A DNA stretch of 64,000 nucleotides from Medicago truncatula (GCF_003473485.1 NC_053047.1:2805001-2869000), one strand, 5' to 3'. Numbered from the stretch's first letter, positions 11,044 through 22,949 are shown. Notes: generated by a model from the sequence alone, not told the origin. Translations and numbers: made by a program.

Positions 11044-11282
11044 AACTCATCGTTCAATTATATTTTCATCCCTTTAAAAGCAAACAAGTTTAAGCACAAA
11101 AAGTTAAATAAAATCAAAAGGTTCTCATAGAGTACTACGAACATAAAGAGTGCTAATACCTTCCATTTTTCTATGGTATTTGAACTTTTTTCCACTTTCT
11201 ATTGAAAAATTAAAAGTTCAGTCGTGACTAAAAAATAACGAGTCAATGCTAATCAAATAGCTATAATCTCCAAAAAATTACG
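11044..11282. other. intergenic, no feature seen
   Basis: AT-rich sequence between the tandem duplication and the Cassandra element. Nothing recognised. Confidence 0.4.
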
Positions 11283-11375
11283 CGACAATCTCATTTAAAT
11301 TGTCGACTGACCCTACAAACCAACACGAGTCTTTTTAGCGTGTTTTGTCCTCACTCGCACGCTTATCGGGAAACT

Positions 11376-11460
11376 TCTCAGTAGGTCACCCATCCTAGTA
11401 CTATTTCAAGTCAAGCACGCTTAACTGTGGAGTTCTTATGGAATGGGCTACTGAAAAGAA
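11376..11460 (-). other. 5S rRNA-like sequence in the 3' LTR
   Basis: On the minus strand it reads AGTTAAGCGTGCTTG (5S box A region) and AGGATGGGTGACCT (box C region) with about the spacing of a plant 5S gene. This is a domesticated 5S segment within a Cassandra LTR, not an rRNA gene: the outer stems are missing. The second copy at about 11826-11910 is more degraded (box A region AGTTAAATGTGC). Confidence 0.8.
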
Positions 11461-11714
11461 GAAGCATCTTTTTGATATAGGTAGTCCCTAACAATTCTTA
11501 TAAACCTTCCTTCAACCATGCAGTCCCATACCTGCACGGCCTCGGGATCCTCTCATTCTAATGTGATTCGATTCCTCTAGAACTGTCAGGAGCCGCTCAT
11601 TGTCGTGGCTTGTGCACCGGCAACCAGTCCCTGCCCTCGTCAGCCTTGGGTGTTACATGCCCACCAACTTCCGCTTGGTTTGTCCTCAAACCATACCGTA
11701 CTAGGGAAATGTAT

Positions 11715-11726
11715 GCTCTGATACCA
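11715..11726 (-). other. Cassandra primer binding site
   Basis: TGGTATCAGAGC on the minus strand, complementary to the 3' end of initiator tRNA-Met, directly inside the 5' LTR. Confidence 0.85.
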
Positions 11727-11959
11727 TTATGAACACCCCTTACGACTTTAAGCATTGCCGACTGACCCTACAAACCAACACGAATCTTTTCAGCGTGTTT
11801 TGTCCTCACTCGCACGCTTACCGGAAACATCGTAGTAGGTCACCCATCCAAAGACTACTCCAAATCAAGCACATTTAACTGTGGAGTTTTTATGGAATGG
11901 GCTACCAAAACAAAGATGCATCTTCTTTTTGGTAGCGCACAAGAACATGTTACATCACC

Positions 11960-12480
11960 GGTTGTAGTGAGGTGCACACAGAAACAAAAGTTGTTCCCCC
12001 TAGCCGCAACAACAGATTGAGCAGGTTCAACAAACAACTAAGGCTGAGGCAACCATTGATATTGGAACAACGACACAGTCTAATGATGAGGAAAATAATG
12101 TGTGTTCAGAGGACATTCCGACAGCAGCACTATACAATTGGTAACTCCTCTTACCCGCAGCCTGGTTTCACATGATAACACTTTTAGCATTCAATTATTT
12201 AATGCATCTGATGTAGTAGTTAGCTAGAGGTGATCTTGGAGGGGACCAAGAATCTGTTTTATCTCTCGTTAAAGAAACAACACTTGATATCAGTAGTATA
12301 GTGGCTCCTGATGACGCCACGGTTGTCTGACACTACAAGAGGATGCATTTTATGCATTTTTGGTTAGCAAAGGCAGCTGTGAATGATGCACCTTTTATAG
12401 AGGTAGTATCAAAGTCTAAAAAAAAAAAAAATACATAAGGTTGCATACAAAACCTGCTCTCAGGGTCCTCTTCCGCCGTC
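11960..12480 (+). mobile_element. possible LINE ORF1 remnant
   Basis: In one plus-strand frame near 12395-12480 the translation reads like the end of a plant LINE ORF1 (PFIEVVSKSKKKK, then KVAYKTRSQGPLPP). Earlier sequence is Ser/Thr/Gln-rich with stops. No reverse transcriptase follows. Identification rests on this short stretch only. Confidence 0.35.
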
Positions 12481-12499
12481 TAAATGAATATTATTCGTC

Positions 12500-12720
12500 G
12501 TATAATTGTTCAACAAAATATGAAAACTATAATATAGAAGATGAAATTATAGTTTCTCTTTTATTCATATAATTATTATGAAAAAATATTTCTTATTAAT
12601 TTTTTTATATAAAAATATTTCTAAAGATATTGGTCAAGAAAAAACTAGCTGTAATAATCTTTTTACTTATAGATAAGCAAAACATATGATATCAGGCAAA
12701 ATTCAAATGAATTCTTAAAT
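12500..12720. repeat. third fragment of the peptide-gene flank
   Basis: The sequence 'aactataatatagaagatga' and the following 'ctaaagatattggtcaagaa' match the flanks of the peptide genes (22060-22100 and 22730) and of the relics at 8.4 and 10.1 kb. The coding part is missing entirely here. It extends the footprint of the family to six places. Confidence 0.7.
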
Positions 12721-12778
12721 GATTCAACTATTTCATATTTATATATACTTTTAGGTGTTTTTTTAGGGTTTTTTTTTT

Positions 12779-12946
12779 CTAGATTACCTTTGAAGAATGG
12801 TGGGTAATTTACCCACCAACCAATGAAAATGAGCAATTTGTTGGTGGGGTCAAGATAGTTCATGGATACCACTTAAAAATGTGCTTATGTGGCTAATGTG
12901 TATTGGTTGGGGTAAATTATCCACCATTCTTCTATGGGTACCCTAG
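12779..12946. mobile_element. MITE with ~45 bp inverted repeats
   Basis: The left end ctagattacctttgaagaat and the reverse complement of the right end ctagggtacccatagaagaa continue as matching arms (ggtgggtaatttaccc versus ggtggataatttaccc). About 168 bp, non-coding. Confidence 0.75.
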
Positions 12947-13202
12947 TTGTCATCTTTTTTTAGAGATGTACGTTTAAGTGTTAGAATTATTAAATTTTCC
13001 CCCAAAAAAGGTTTTAAATTTTATAATTACGAAGTTATTTGAAATATTAGTGCATAGTGTTAGTTAACGTTTTTGTTAATCATTCAAAAAAAAGTTATCG
13101 TTTTTTCTTAAGACAGATGGGTGTAGACAGTGAACCATCGAATCCAAAGGCGGCCTTAAATAAAATATTCATACTTATAGAGACTTGCTTGAAGAATTTG
13201 CC

Positions 13203-13427
13203 TGTGTTTGGATGAAGGTTTGGGAGGGAAGAATTTACTTTTTGTTGTTAAATTACGCACACTATGAGATATTTTTTAAAAATTAAAATAATAACATGAT
13301 AAACAATCATATAATATTTCAATCACACTAAATTTATTTTAGAAAAACGTGTTATATAGTCCGTAGTTTAAAAAAGAAAAGTAAATTCTCCCCTCCCTTC
13401 GCCTTCCAAACCCTCCATTCAAACACA
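13203..13427. mobile_element. MITE, family 2 copy 1
   Basis: Begins tgtgtttggatgaaggtttg and ends with its inverse (ccctccattcaaacaca). About 225 bp with an AT-rich core ('aataataacatgataaacaa'). Copies 2 and 3 follow at 13431 and 14218. Confidence 0.8.
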
Positions 13428-13430
13428 CTG

Positions 13431-13655
13431 TATGTTTGGATGGAGGGTTTATGAGAGGAAGAAAGGACAGAGCTTACTTTTTGTTTTTAAATTACGCACA
13501 CTATGAAATATTTTGTAAGAAAGTAAAATAATAACATGATAAACGATCATATAATACTTCAATCACACTATAAATTTATTTAAAAAAATATATTTTATAT
13601 AGTTCGTAATTTAAAAAAGAAAAGTAAACCCTCCTCTTCTTTCTCATCCTAAGCT
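13431..13655. mobile_element. MITE, family 2 copy 2
   Basis: Same core and left terminus (tatgtttggatggagggttt), starting only 3 bases after copy 1 ends. The right terminus is degraded. The two are adjacent direct copies. Confidence 0.75.
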
Positions 13656-13779
13656 CATGATGGGAGAACTTGCTTAAGGCTCACGAGAGAATGCCTAATC
13701 AAAAGCCCAACCAAGTAAAAGAAAATGTATATCTAAGTTTTGATAGCATTGAGTTATACTTTCTAACTGAAGATCAGCA

Positions 13780-14190
13780 CGCCGAAAAATACACTTTGTA
13801 CATAATTCAATATTGGATCACCTCGTTCAGTTTGTTGGGTTCGTGGGTTATTCTAAAAATGTTCGTTTGACACTTAATATTATTTGGCTTTTCGTGGTTT
13901 GGGTCATTCATAAAGAGAGAAATAAACAATTTTTTCAACATCAGGAGGAGCATCTGCAAGCTTTAAGTGAAAATGTTAAGCTTCCGTTATTTTGGTGGTT
14001 AAAATCGAGATATGTTACTTTCGATTTTGATTATCATCTTTGTAGGCTTAATCGTATTCCTTATTTAACTATTGTAACTCGATATGTTTTCTCTTTTGGT
14101 TGTTTTCAGACTTTTTATTATGTATCTCAGATGTTTAATAAGTCATTTCCAGTACAACTTGTGTTGGAAGGACTTGTTTTGATTGATTAA
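13780..14190 (+). mobile_element. LINE ORF2 C-terminal fragment
   Basis: The plus-strand frame contains IIWLFVVWVIHKERNKQFFQ followed by a VKLPLFWWLKSR stretch, the typical tail after the zf-RVT domain of plant L1-type LINEs. It is 5'-truncated and independent of the full LINE nearby, which lies on the other strand. Confidence 0.7.
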
Positions 14191-14501
14191 TACTTGTTTC
14201 ATTTCGATCTTTTAAGGTGTGTTTGGATTGAGGGTTTGGGAAGGGAAATGAGCGGAGAGTTTACTTTTCGTTTTTAAACTACAGACTATATAACATGTTT
14301 TTCTAAAATAAATTAAGTGTGATTGATGTATTATATTTTTTTTGAAGAAACTAATAGAAATATAATAAAATCAATCCCTCAAGCACAAGATGTGCCTGAG
14401 AAATCTGATAAAGTTAAATACAATTGCCTGAGAAATCTGATAAAGTTAAATACAATACAAAAAGGCTATGTAAGCCATGAAACAGAAACCAAAAACAGAC
14501 T

Positions 14502-17500
14502 TTACAAAACAGTCTGTAAACAAGGTAAAGGATTAATTCTCCAATACGAATAATAAAAAACGAACAAGATGAAATTAGCTTTCAAACACCAATATGTTTG
14601 GAGTTTGACTCTTTCAAGTAGAAACTCCAAAAGAGCACTTTGATTTTGGAAAATCCTCCTGTTGCGGTCTTTTCATATAGTATATAAGACCGAAATCCAA
14701 ATGATAGTAAAAGCTTGCATAGAATTCTTTGAGAACCCACCTAGAGCGCAAAACTGATGAGCATGAGAATATAAATTGCCATTGAGAACCGTAACAAAAC
14801 CTAACCAATCCGAAATCATAAGCCATAAACGACCATAATAGTTGCATTGGAAAAACAAATGATCCATGTCCTCCTCGTTACCACATAAAGCACCACAAGA
14901 AACATTGGTTGCCTCAAGGATATTCCTCTTACGAAGATTATCCTTTGTAGCAAGTCTATTCAGAAAAAGCCGCCAAACAAAAATATTAACTTTTAAGGGA
15001 ACCGCTTTAAGCCATAGAAATTGATCAAAATCTGCAGTGATGTTAGTATCCACCGCTGTTAAGTAAGAATAAGCAGAATGCACCGTGTATACTTGTGATG
15101 AGTGGAGTCTCCACACCCATCTGTCAGCTATGTCAACCTGAAAAACAAAATTAATCAACTGCTCCACACACTCCGCCACCAACTCCTCCTCCCATGCAAA
15201 TAATATCCGTCTCCACCTCCAAGCACCCCCACCATCACTCCTTTATTTTCTGACAATTCATAAAGTCTAGAGAAAGCCACTGACAGAGGAACATTTAACA
15301 ACCAAGAGTCCTCCCAAAACAAAGTAGTACTCCCATCACCTACCTTCCTGCCTATGTTATCAACCAACCACGTAGACTCAACCAACCCCACACCAGCTCT
15401 AACTTGGTTTAACTGACGCCACCAAATCGATCCAACACCCTCACAAAACCGCACCCTCCCCCCAAACTCTCCGTATTTAGCACGCAACACCACATTCCAT
15501 AAACTTTCCTTATCCTCCAAAACCCTCCACACCCACTTTCCTAATAAAGACAAATTAAACTCCCGTAATCTTTTCACACCCAAACCTCCATTCTCCTTTT
15601 TCAAACAAATATTATCCCATTTAATCCAAGAAATTTTCCTAGAATCCTCACCACCACCCCAAAAAAAATTAAGAAAAATAGAATCAAGGGTAGAAATGAT
15701 ACATGAGGGAGCTTAGAAGAAGGAAAGGAAATAAACTGGAATGGACGACAGAACGGACTTTAGTAAAACCAACTGACCTCCCAACGATAAATTTTTAGAC
15801 TTCCACCTAGATAACCGACGACGAATTCTCTCTACCAAAGGGTACCAAAAGATAAGTTTACGAGGATCTCCACCAATAGGCAAACCTAAATAAATGAAAG
15901 GTAACCGTCCATGTCTACAATGCATTACCACTGCTGCCTCATGTAACCACGACTCAGTAATATTCACACCAAACAACATGCTTTTGTGAAAATTAACTTT
16001 TAGACCTGATATAGCTTCAAATAATAAAAGAACAGCCTTCATTGCTCTAACATTAGCCCAAGACTTAATACCAACCAATAAAGTGTCGTCAGCAAACTGC
16101 AAATGAGACACCGACACAAGTATCTGCGTCCCAACTGAATACGATGTAAACAATCCATTGGAGGCAACCGCAGACATCATCACGTTAAGGCCTTCAGCCG
16201 CTAGCAGAAACAGAAACGGAGATAGAGGATCCCCTTGACGGAGTCCTCTTTCAAAATGAAACTCATCAGTCGGGCAACCATTCACTAGTACTGAAGCTGT
16301 AGCAGTTGTAACGCACTCCATAATCCAAGAGCACCACAGACGCGGAAATAACATTTTATCCATCACTTCATCTAAGTACCTCCAATCCACCAAATCGTAC
16401 GCCTTTTTCAAAGTCCACTTTGAACATAAGTAGCTCTTTATCATTATGTTTTGCATCATCTACCAATTCATTTGCTATCAGAATACCATCCAAAATCTGT
16501 CTACCCTTAACAAAAGCACACTGAGAAGCCGACACCACACTACCAACCACCTTTCTCAACCGATTGGCCAAAACTTTAGACAAAATTTTATAAACACTAC
16601 TCACCAAGGCTATAGGACGAAAATCAGCTACCCTTTGAGGACTTTCAACCTTTGGAATCAAAGCTATGAAAGAAGAATTAAGGCCTTTAGTTAACTTACC
16701 ATGATGGTAAAACTCCGCAAAAAAGTTCAATAAATCAATCTTTAAAATGTCCCAAAAGTCTTTGAAAAAGCCCAAATTAATACCATCTGGTCCAGGACAT
16801 TTAAAACTATCACAATCCCATACTGCTGCTTTAATTTCTTCCAACAAGAAAGGTTTGATGAGATCCGCCCCATCCGCCATTGACAACGATTTGAAAACCA
16901 AACCACTCATATCTGGCCACGGTTGTGGACGTCTCTTGAAATGATTTTGAAAGTGTTGAAAGATCAAATGACGCACATTCCCCACACCCTCAATAATACC
17001 ATCCTCGGTTGACAAAGAAATGATAGAGTTCGACCTTCTTCTGGATGACATGATACCATGAAAAAACTTTGAATTTGCATCACCTTCCTTCAACCAATTA
17101 ATTCTTGATTTCTGCCAATGCATACTAGCTTGAAGTTTCGAAAAAGCCATAATATCAGCCGAAAGCATATGAATTTCGTTCACTTCCTCATCACTCAGAG
17201 GACTATTCTCTCCTATAGCATCCAATGTTGCCATTCTTTGTTTAGCCCCTTGAATCTTACTGTTAATGTTAAGAGTATGATTCGAATGCCAACTCCTCAA
17301 CCTTTCCTTTAATCTTTTAAGTTTTTCCTTCAGAATGAAGCCACTCCAACCTTGAACCTGAAACGACTGCCAACTTTCTTTAACAAACTCACCATACCCT
17401 GGAATATCCGCCCAACATTTGAGCATTCTAAGAGGTTTAGGCCCCCAATTTTCCTCATCAATAGTCAACAGAATGGGACAATGGTCCGACAACCCTCTAG

Positions 17501-18164
17501 GAAGAGCAACTTGAATACAATTAGGAAATAAAGTCGACCATGATTCAGATAAAAGAAATCGGTCTAGGCGACTCATCGAAACACCATCTCCCCGATACCA
17601 AGTAAAATTACGACCACACAAAGGTAAATCAATGAGAGAATTGCTGTCAATAAACTGATTGAAAAAATCACAGTCAGTTGACACTATATTTTCAACTCGG
17701 CCTCTCCTTTCTTCACTATTACGCACAACATTGAAATCACCAAGCACACACCAAGCCACATCACCATGGACAAAGAACAAATTAGAAATGGCTTCCCACA
17801 AAATTTGTCGCCCCCTATTATTGCAAGGAGCATAAACATTAACTAAACAAAACATTTCGTGATTCTTAATAAACGACCCCTTGATCATTAAACAATTTGC
17901 AATATTTACCGTCAACCAAACATCCAAAACACTAGGATCCCACACAGTAATAATACCACCTGACGCACCAACAGAAGGTTTAAAAGAAAAGGCCATGGGA
18001 TCAGGCCCCCAAATAGATCGACACAAGTACTCATCAACCACTTCCACCTTCGATTCTTGTACACATAACATTGACGGCTTCCTCTCGGCAACTAATCTGT
18101 TAACCTCCCTCCTTTTTTCGGAAGCTCCAAGCCCCCTAATATTAATAGATAAAATCTTCATCAA
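14502..18164 (-). pseudogene. LINE ORF2: endonuclease and reverse transcriptase, broken
   Basis: Starts MMKILSINIRGLGASEKRRE, the classic start of the plant L1 apurinic endonuclease. It continues through reverse transcriptase motifs (FRPIALVSSVYKILSKVLANR, then GLRQGDPLSPFLFLLAAEGL and LQFADDTLLVG with the catalytic Asp pair) to a zf-RVT region (C-x2-C ... H-x4-C near 14870) and stops at 14502. Lesions: one extra base near 16405 inside the VDFEKAYDLVDW motif, an in-frame TAA at 15713, a frameshift near 15220 and an in-frame TGA at 14673. Total reach is about 1220 codons, the normal length. The product cannot be made in one piece. Confidence 0.9.
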
Positions 18165-18217
18165 AAAAGCATCAACACCTCACACACCTCCCCAGCCGCT
18201 CCCTCCACACTAAACAA

Positions 18218-20578
18218 TCAAACTCCCCGTCCACAACCTTCCAACCCTCCATGAACTCCACTTCGAGAAAGAGCCTGAAAACTGTTGTTACACTGAATAC
18301 CAATCTTTTTTCCCACCTCTATAATATCTTCCTCCACTTCCTTCGCATTTCCATGAAGCACAACCCAATTCTCCCAATCTTTAGACTTACCAGAATTACC
18401 TGATCCTGCTGACAAGGAAACTTTATTTGTCTTGCTAGAAGAAAAATTGGAAGATGTTTTAGACGACTTCCCTTTCAAAAATAGTCTTTTAGATTTCTTA
18501 TCTTTTTTCAAAGACCTGATCAATTCCTTTCTGTCTAATTCTGAGAGTCTTGCTAACTTTTTCAAACCAAGCAACGACGGCGCCACCTTACGTCTTATAG
18601 GTGCGCATTTCTTAGTGCCATTAAACACCTCAACGTCATTCTTCAATGTTGTGTTCTCGGCCTCATGAATAGAATGGGAAGAAGCTGCATTTTCCTTCTT
18701 AACAATATTCTCTGACATACCTTGAATGCTTGAACAAATGGCTGGTACAGCTGCGCTATCACCTTCCTTCGAATATTTAACAATATCCTCATGAATATGA
18801 TGAACAAGAGCATCAATTACAGGCTCTTCATGTGGTATACCTTCGGGAACTGAGCATTGTGATTTATTGTCATCTTCGAATTCAGATAAACAAGCATCCA
18901 CTGCTAAGCCAAATTCCAAATCTTCAATAAATCGTATAGGATACTTCCTCCCATCAATCACAAAATGTGCAAAAAAATTCAGTTCTTGCAATTCAGGTGT
19001 TGCTATCAAAAAACGAGCATATTCCAGTCTACCTTTATTCACAGTAATCTCATCAATTTTGAGAAGACGACCTCTAGTTGATGCCAATTCCAAGAAAAAA
19101 TTATCATTCCAAGCATGTAAAGGTACCCCATAGCATCTAATCCAAGCACCCCTCTCATATTGAACATTACTGTCTTTCGACCAAGGACGACAATCACATA
19201 AAAAATTACCCAAGAAAGCAGCCGCTGAACTAAACAATTCCGTGACGTCACCATCCAGACCCGGAGATAACACTACATTATCCCCTCCCAGAGAAATTAA
19301 ATTAAAATCCAAAAAACCAGCATCTAAAAAAGATTGTTGTATACCAGAGAAGCAAATACCATCTTTAACTTTGGCTAAAAGACATTTGTTAGCCCAAACA
19401 ACATCATCATGATAAGGTAAATACTCTCTAACCACTTCAGATGCAACACATACCACAAACAGACTCACTTCCTTCCCCAACAACCATTTTCGACCTCCCT
19501 TCCTCCTTCAACACCTCTGGTTTCTCCTTCACCACCATCCCCTCCACCTTTCTACCACAAACAACATCCCCCACTTTGATCACGCTCTCCCTCTCTAACT
19601 CACTACGAATGGCTGCCACCTTCACCTTTCCTAGTACCAATTTCCTACTATCACCTTTCTCAGTCTCTCTAACTAACAACTCCCTCGGTTTTTTCCTTCC
19701 TTATTTCCCCTATTATTTTCTCCCTAAAGCCTCTTCTCTACATCACCCTCAACAAACCTATCAAACTTAGCTACGTTTTCAAACAATCTAAGATCCCAAA
19801 AGAAAACATTATTGAGTGCTTTTTTCAATTTGTCAACATCACGTACCTTCAAAAATTTTGCAAAACCAAACCGTTGTCCACGCACATTACGAAACTGGGA
19901 AAGATACACATCCGCTAAAATACCACACACCTCCAAAACTTTCTTCAAATCCACAAACAGAAGACGATCCGGGAAATTCGTAATGTAAAACACAGCTGAG
20001 TCATGACTAACATTGCTGCCGCTGCCATTATCGTCCCTGCTTCCTTGATCTGCATAGTTATAGACACCATTGGAGTGTCCACGAGAACGCTGCTGAACAG
20101 ACCCCAAGGGAAAGAATCTGCGCGCTGGAATCTTAACTGAAGAGTACCTAGACTTGTGTCTGTTTGATGCATCACGCGAGCAAGAAAACGGACGCCCTTG
20201 CTTGGAAGTCAGGGAGCGTCCGCGTACAGAACCAGAAAAAACCCTAACCATAGGAGAAGATGCACATGCTCCCAGTCTACTGTCAAACCTGAAGCGATCA
20301 AAAACCCTTCCAGACTGATCAAACCGCCTCTCCTGAACGTGCCCCTTACCTCCATGTCCGTTGAAACGACGCTGTCCGCTCCGTCCGTCCTGTTCCGGTC
20401 TCAATGATTTCCTTCTCCTATTTCTCACCCAGACCCATTCCCCATATGTCCCACCCTTTTCTGCCTCCCCGGCATATGGCCCTTCCCCCCCGTTCGAACG
20501 CGTGACCGGCGAAGGAGACCGGCGTGATGGTTGCCGGAAGCCAGCAGGTCGTGCGCCCTCTCTCCTAAACTCTCTCAT
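18218..20578 (-). pseudogene. LINE ORF1: RRM-containing RNA-binding protein, broken
   Basis: The first block (19724-20578) has an Arg/Ser/Gly-rich N-terminus and then an RNA recognition motif (FYITNFPDRLLFVDLKKVLE ... GQRFGFAKF). The frame shifts for a stretch around 19437-19679 and returns for the last 421 codons, which contain a DUF4283-like part (ERGAWIRCYGVPLHAWNDNF) and a basic Lys/Ser-rich C-terminus. ORF1 ends 53 bases before ORF2 begins. Such proteins coat LINE RNA. The shift and back-shift make this copy defective. Confidence 0.8.
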
Positions 20579-20723
20579 AACGTGTAAATATTATTCAATG
20601 GATTGATGTATTATATGATTGTTTATCATGTTAATATGTTAACTTCTTATAAAACATTTCATAGTGTCTATAATTTAAAAATGAAAAGTAAACCTCCCCT
20701 CCTAAACCCTCCATCCAAGCACA

Positions 20724-22030
20724 TCCTTAAAAAACATTACATAAAGACTTTAATAGAAAGTGAAACATGTCCTTAATTTGGTTAAGTCTAGTCTTCCATC
20801 TCAAAGTTTCGAAATGATCATCTCTGAATCAAACATAAACCTATGATAAATAAAAAGAAAATAAGGCTTCAATTATTTGTTTTTTTTTTTTTATCAAGGT
20901 TATGGGCTTGGTTTTTTTTTGTTTTGTTGTGTTTTTGATAAGGTCAGAGCATAAGACATCAAGAAAGAGAATATGTGATTTCTCAACTATACTTTAAACA
21001 TGTGCCTAGTGCTCATATATATTATTTAAAAAAGGTAAAAAAAATACAAGAGAAAACTGGGGGGACATAGATCTAACCCAGTAAAACCGCCCAAGTGTGT
21101 AAGTCGACCTCAAACGGGTGATACAAAAATTAAAACCAACACACAAGTGTATCAACCTCTAATTAATCCTAAAACTAACTAAAGGTCTTTGATGCGGTGA
21201 TTGAACCCTCCGTCAACACGGACACGATTCATGTACCATCAACTCCCTACAACAATGGCAGCAAGCTAAACGACCATTTCGAGCCTCACAGTCCAAATCA
21301 AACGAAGTGAATGACAGATATTATTAAACTAGCGTATGAATCGTCTGTCAACATAGAAACAATTCAAGATTCATCAACTCCATGCACGGCAACAAGCATT
21401 AGCGACTCTTTCGAACCCACACCGTCCTATGTCAAATAGAAGGATGACTAGGATACAAAACCACATACCCATCTTCCCTTGCACGGCTGACGCATTCCTG
21501 AAACTTTGAAATCCTGGAGATCTCAGCAAATCTATAATAGAATTAGGAAAACAAAGCCAAAAATGAACCGCAGCCATTTTGCAATTGAAACATGGAACCG
21601 TCTCTGCCGCCACTTCTAAGGAAGATAACACGACTTTAAACAAAAACCAAACGAACTCAGATGTTGCAGATCTAGCAACACCGGATTTTCCACCATCTAC
21701 TCGAACCACCAAGTAAGTACGACGAGACAATGTTTTGAAACAAGTCACGGGATGCAGCAACTGTGACTATGAAAAAACTCAATTCGACCGGCGGCAACAA
21801 GGACACCGAATCGACTCTTTCCTCACCTACGCAGTGTTGAAGTGGTGCAACGTTTACGGGTTTGATTACACCTTAAATAAAACTATGAGTATTGTAAATA
21901 TCAAGATAACGGGCTTGATTACAACTTAAATAAAACTTTCCTATAATAATTTTGTGTCACAATATTCAGTTAAACATCGAGGTTTTTCAATATAACAACT
22001 AGTTTTTGGAAAATTATTCTTAATTCTCGT
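20724..22030. other. intergenic with an imperfect internal repeat
   Basis: Between about 21185 and 21430 a unit of roughly 140 bp occurs twice ('catcaactccctacaac' and 'catcaactccatgcacgg', each followed by a 'tttcgagcc/tttcgaaccc' stretch). It is more GC-rich than its surroundings and probably an old retroelement part. A 128-codon minus-strand ORF at 21374-21760 has no recognisable domain. A short direct repeat (gggtttgattacaccttaaa / gggcttgattacaacttaaa) lies at 21858-21935. Confidence 0.4.
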
Positions 22031-22201
22031 GAATGAATTCTAATATTCGTGGTAAAAATTCAACAAAATATGAAAACTATAATATAGAAGATCAAATTAT
22101 AGTTTTATCATTTATTAAAATAATTATATTATGAAATACATAATAGACCATTCTCAAGCTCACATTTATTATTGAATAAGTAACTATATAGCTACAAAAT
22201 G

Positions 22202-22396
22202 TTAAGGATTTGTAGCCTTTGCAGGAGGAGGTCGTCGGAAGCAGCAGATGGCTGGAATAGGAGGAGGAGGACATGGTCCAAATGGAATACAAACCTTTTT
22301 CACATTTCCATGAACAATTTCATTTCCTTGAACACCACCAAACATTGTGCACAAAACAGCAAAAAGCATTACCACCATCTTCAAAGAAGCCTCCAT
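22202..22396 (-). CDS. secreted Cys/Pro-rich peptide A
   Basis: Intronless gene for 64 residues. Residues 1-24 form a signal peptide (MEASLKMVVMLFAVLCTMFG, then a GVQG cleavage region before NE). The mature part of about 40 residues has four cysteines in a C-x5-C-x8-C-C pattern within a Pro-rich stretch (CPPPPIPAICC) and ends PAKATNP. Genes B and C share signal peptide, cysteines and the KATNP end. A TATA box lies 84 bp upstream, so the start is well placed. The arrangement resembles small apoplastic signalling or defence peptides, but the spacing does not fit nodule-specific cysteine-rich peptides or other families I know. I do not assign a function. Most divergent of the three: a 3-residue longer middle and different residues around it. 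Confidence 0.8.
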   Translation of the reverse strand: MEASLKMVVMLFAVLCTMFGGVQGNEIVHGNVKKVCIPFGPCPPPPIPAICCFRRPPPAKATNP

Positions 22397-22474
22397 TTCA
22401 ACTCAACTTGTTCGACAAATAAAATCAAAGATGTTATTAACTTGTTATGATATGCTAGACTAGTGATGTGTGTA

Positions 22475-22485
22475 CCTATTTATAC
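22475..22485 (-). promoter_or_regulatory. TATA box of peptide gene A
   Basis: Minus strand GTATAAATAGG, 84 bp before the start codon. The same box lies at the same distance (77-84 bp) in genes B and C. Confidence 0.7.
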
Positions 22486-22949
22486 AAATTTGAAAATGTT
22501 GATAATTACGTAAATGCAAATCTTAGAATCATATTTTTTTAACTTTAATTAATTTTTTATTCTTTGTGTGACTCTTTTTAAGTCAAAAAACAGGTACAAA
22601 TAAAGGGAAAAAATATATGGACATAAAGCTAACCCAAGAAAATAAATAAAAAAGGTGAAAAGATAAATTAAAGAGTGATAATTTATAGAAAAATATTTCT
22701 TATTATTTTTTATATGAAAATATTTCTAAAGATATGTTGATCAAGAAAAAATAGTGATAATATACTTTTTACTTCTAGATAGAGATAAATTAAGGAGTGC
22801 TAATTTATTGAAAAAGAGAAAAAATAGTGATAATATACTTTTTACTTCTAGATAAAGATAAATTAAAGAGTGTTGATTTATAGAAATATATTGCTTATTA
22901 ATTATTTTTACATAAAAATGTTTCTAAAGATATTGGTTGAGAAAAAAGA

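Larger units (their letters stand above)
11283..11930 (-). mobile_element. Cassandra-type TRIM retrotransposon
   Basis: Non-coding LTR element on the minus strand. The 3' LTR starts at about 11655 with TGTAACACCC just after a purine-rich stretch and runs down to about 11283. The 5' LTR (about 11727-11930) is truncated at its outer end. Immediately inside the 5' LTR, at 11726-11715, lies TGGTATCAGAGC, a perfect initiator-tRNA-Met primer binding site. Both LTRs carry a 5S rRNA-like stretch, the hallmark of Cassandra elements. No gag or pol is present, as expected for a TRIM, which depends on other elements for mobility. Confidence 0.85.
14337..20600 (-). mobile_element. full-length L1-type LINE, inactive
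   Basis: Minus-strand element of 6264 bp flanked by a perfect 16 bp target-site duplication, gattgatgtattatat, at 14321-14336 and 20601-20616. The 3' end is a short A tail (T run on the plus strand to 14343). It carries ORF1 with an RRM and ORF2 with endonuclease, reverse transcriptase and zf-RVT regions, both with frameshifts and stops. Full length, a clean duplication and modest decay suggest a fairly recent insertion that can no longer move on its own. A 36-38 bp direct repeat lies near the 3' end (about 14396-14455). Confidence 0.93.
14218..20723. mobile_element. MITE, family 2 copy 3, split by the LINE
   Basis: The left half (14218-14336) starts tgtgtttggattgagggttt. The right half (20601-20723) resumes with 'gattgtttatcatgtta' and ends ccctccatccaagcaca. 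Removing the LINE restores a MITE of about 240 bp matching copies 1 and 2, which fixes the LINE boundaries independently. Confidence 0.85.

Noticed and set aside
11376..11910. 5S rRNA genes
   Set aside because: Only the inner part of 5S is present, twice, in the LTRs of a Cassandra element.
22092..22450. Other-frame ORFs over peptide gene A
   Set aside because: The minus-strand 64-codon frame is the one conserved in genes B and C; the rest are overlaps.
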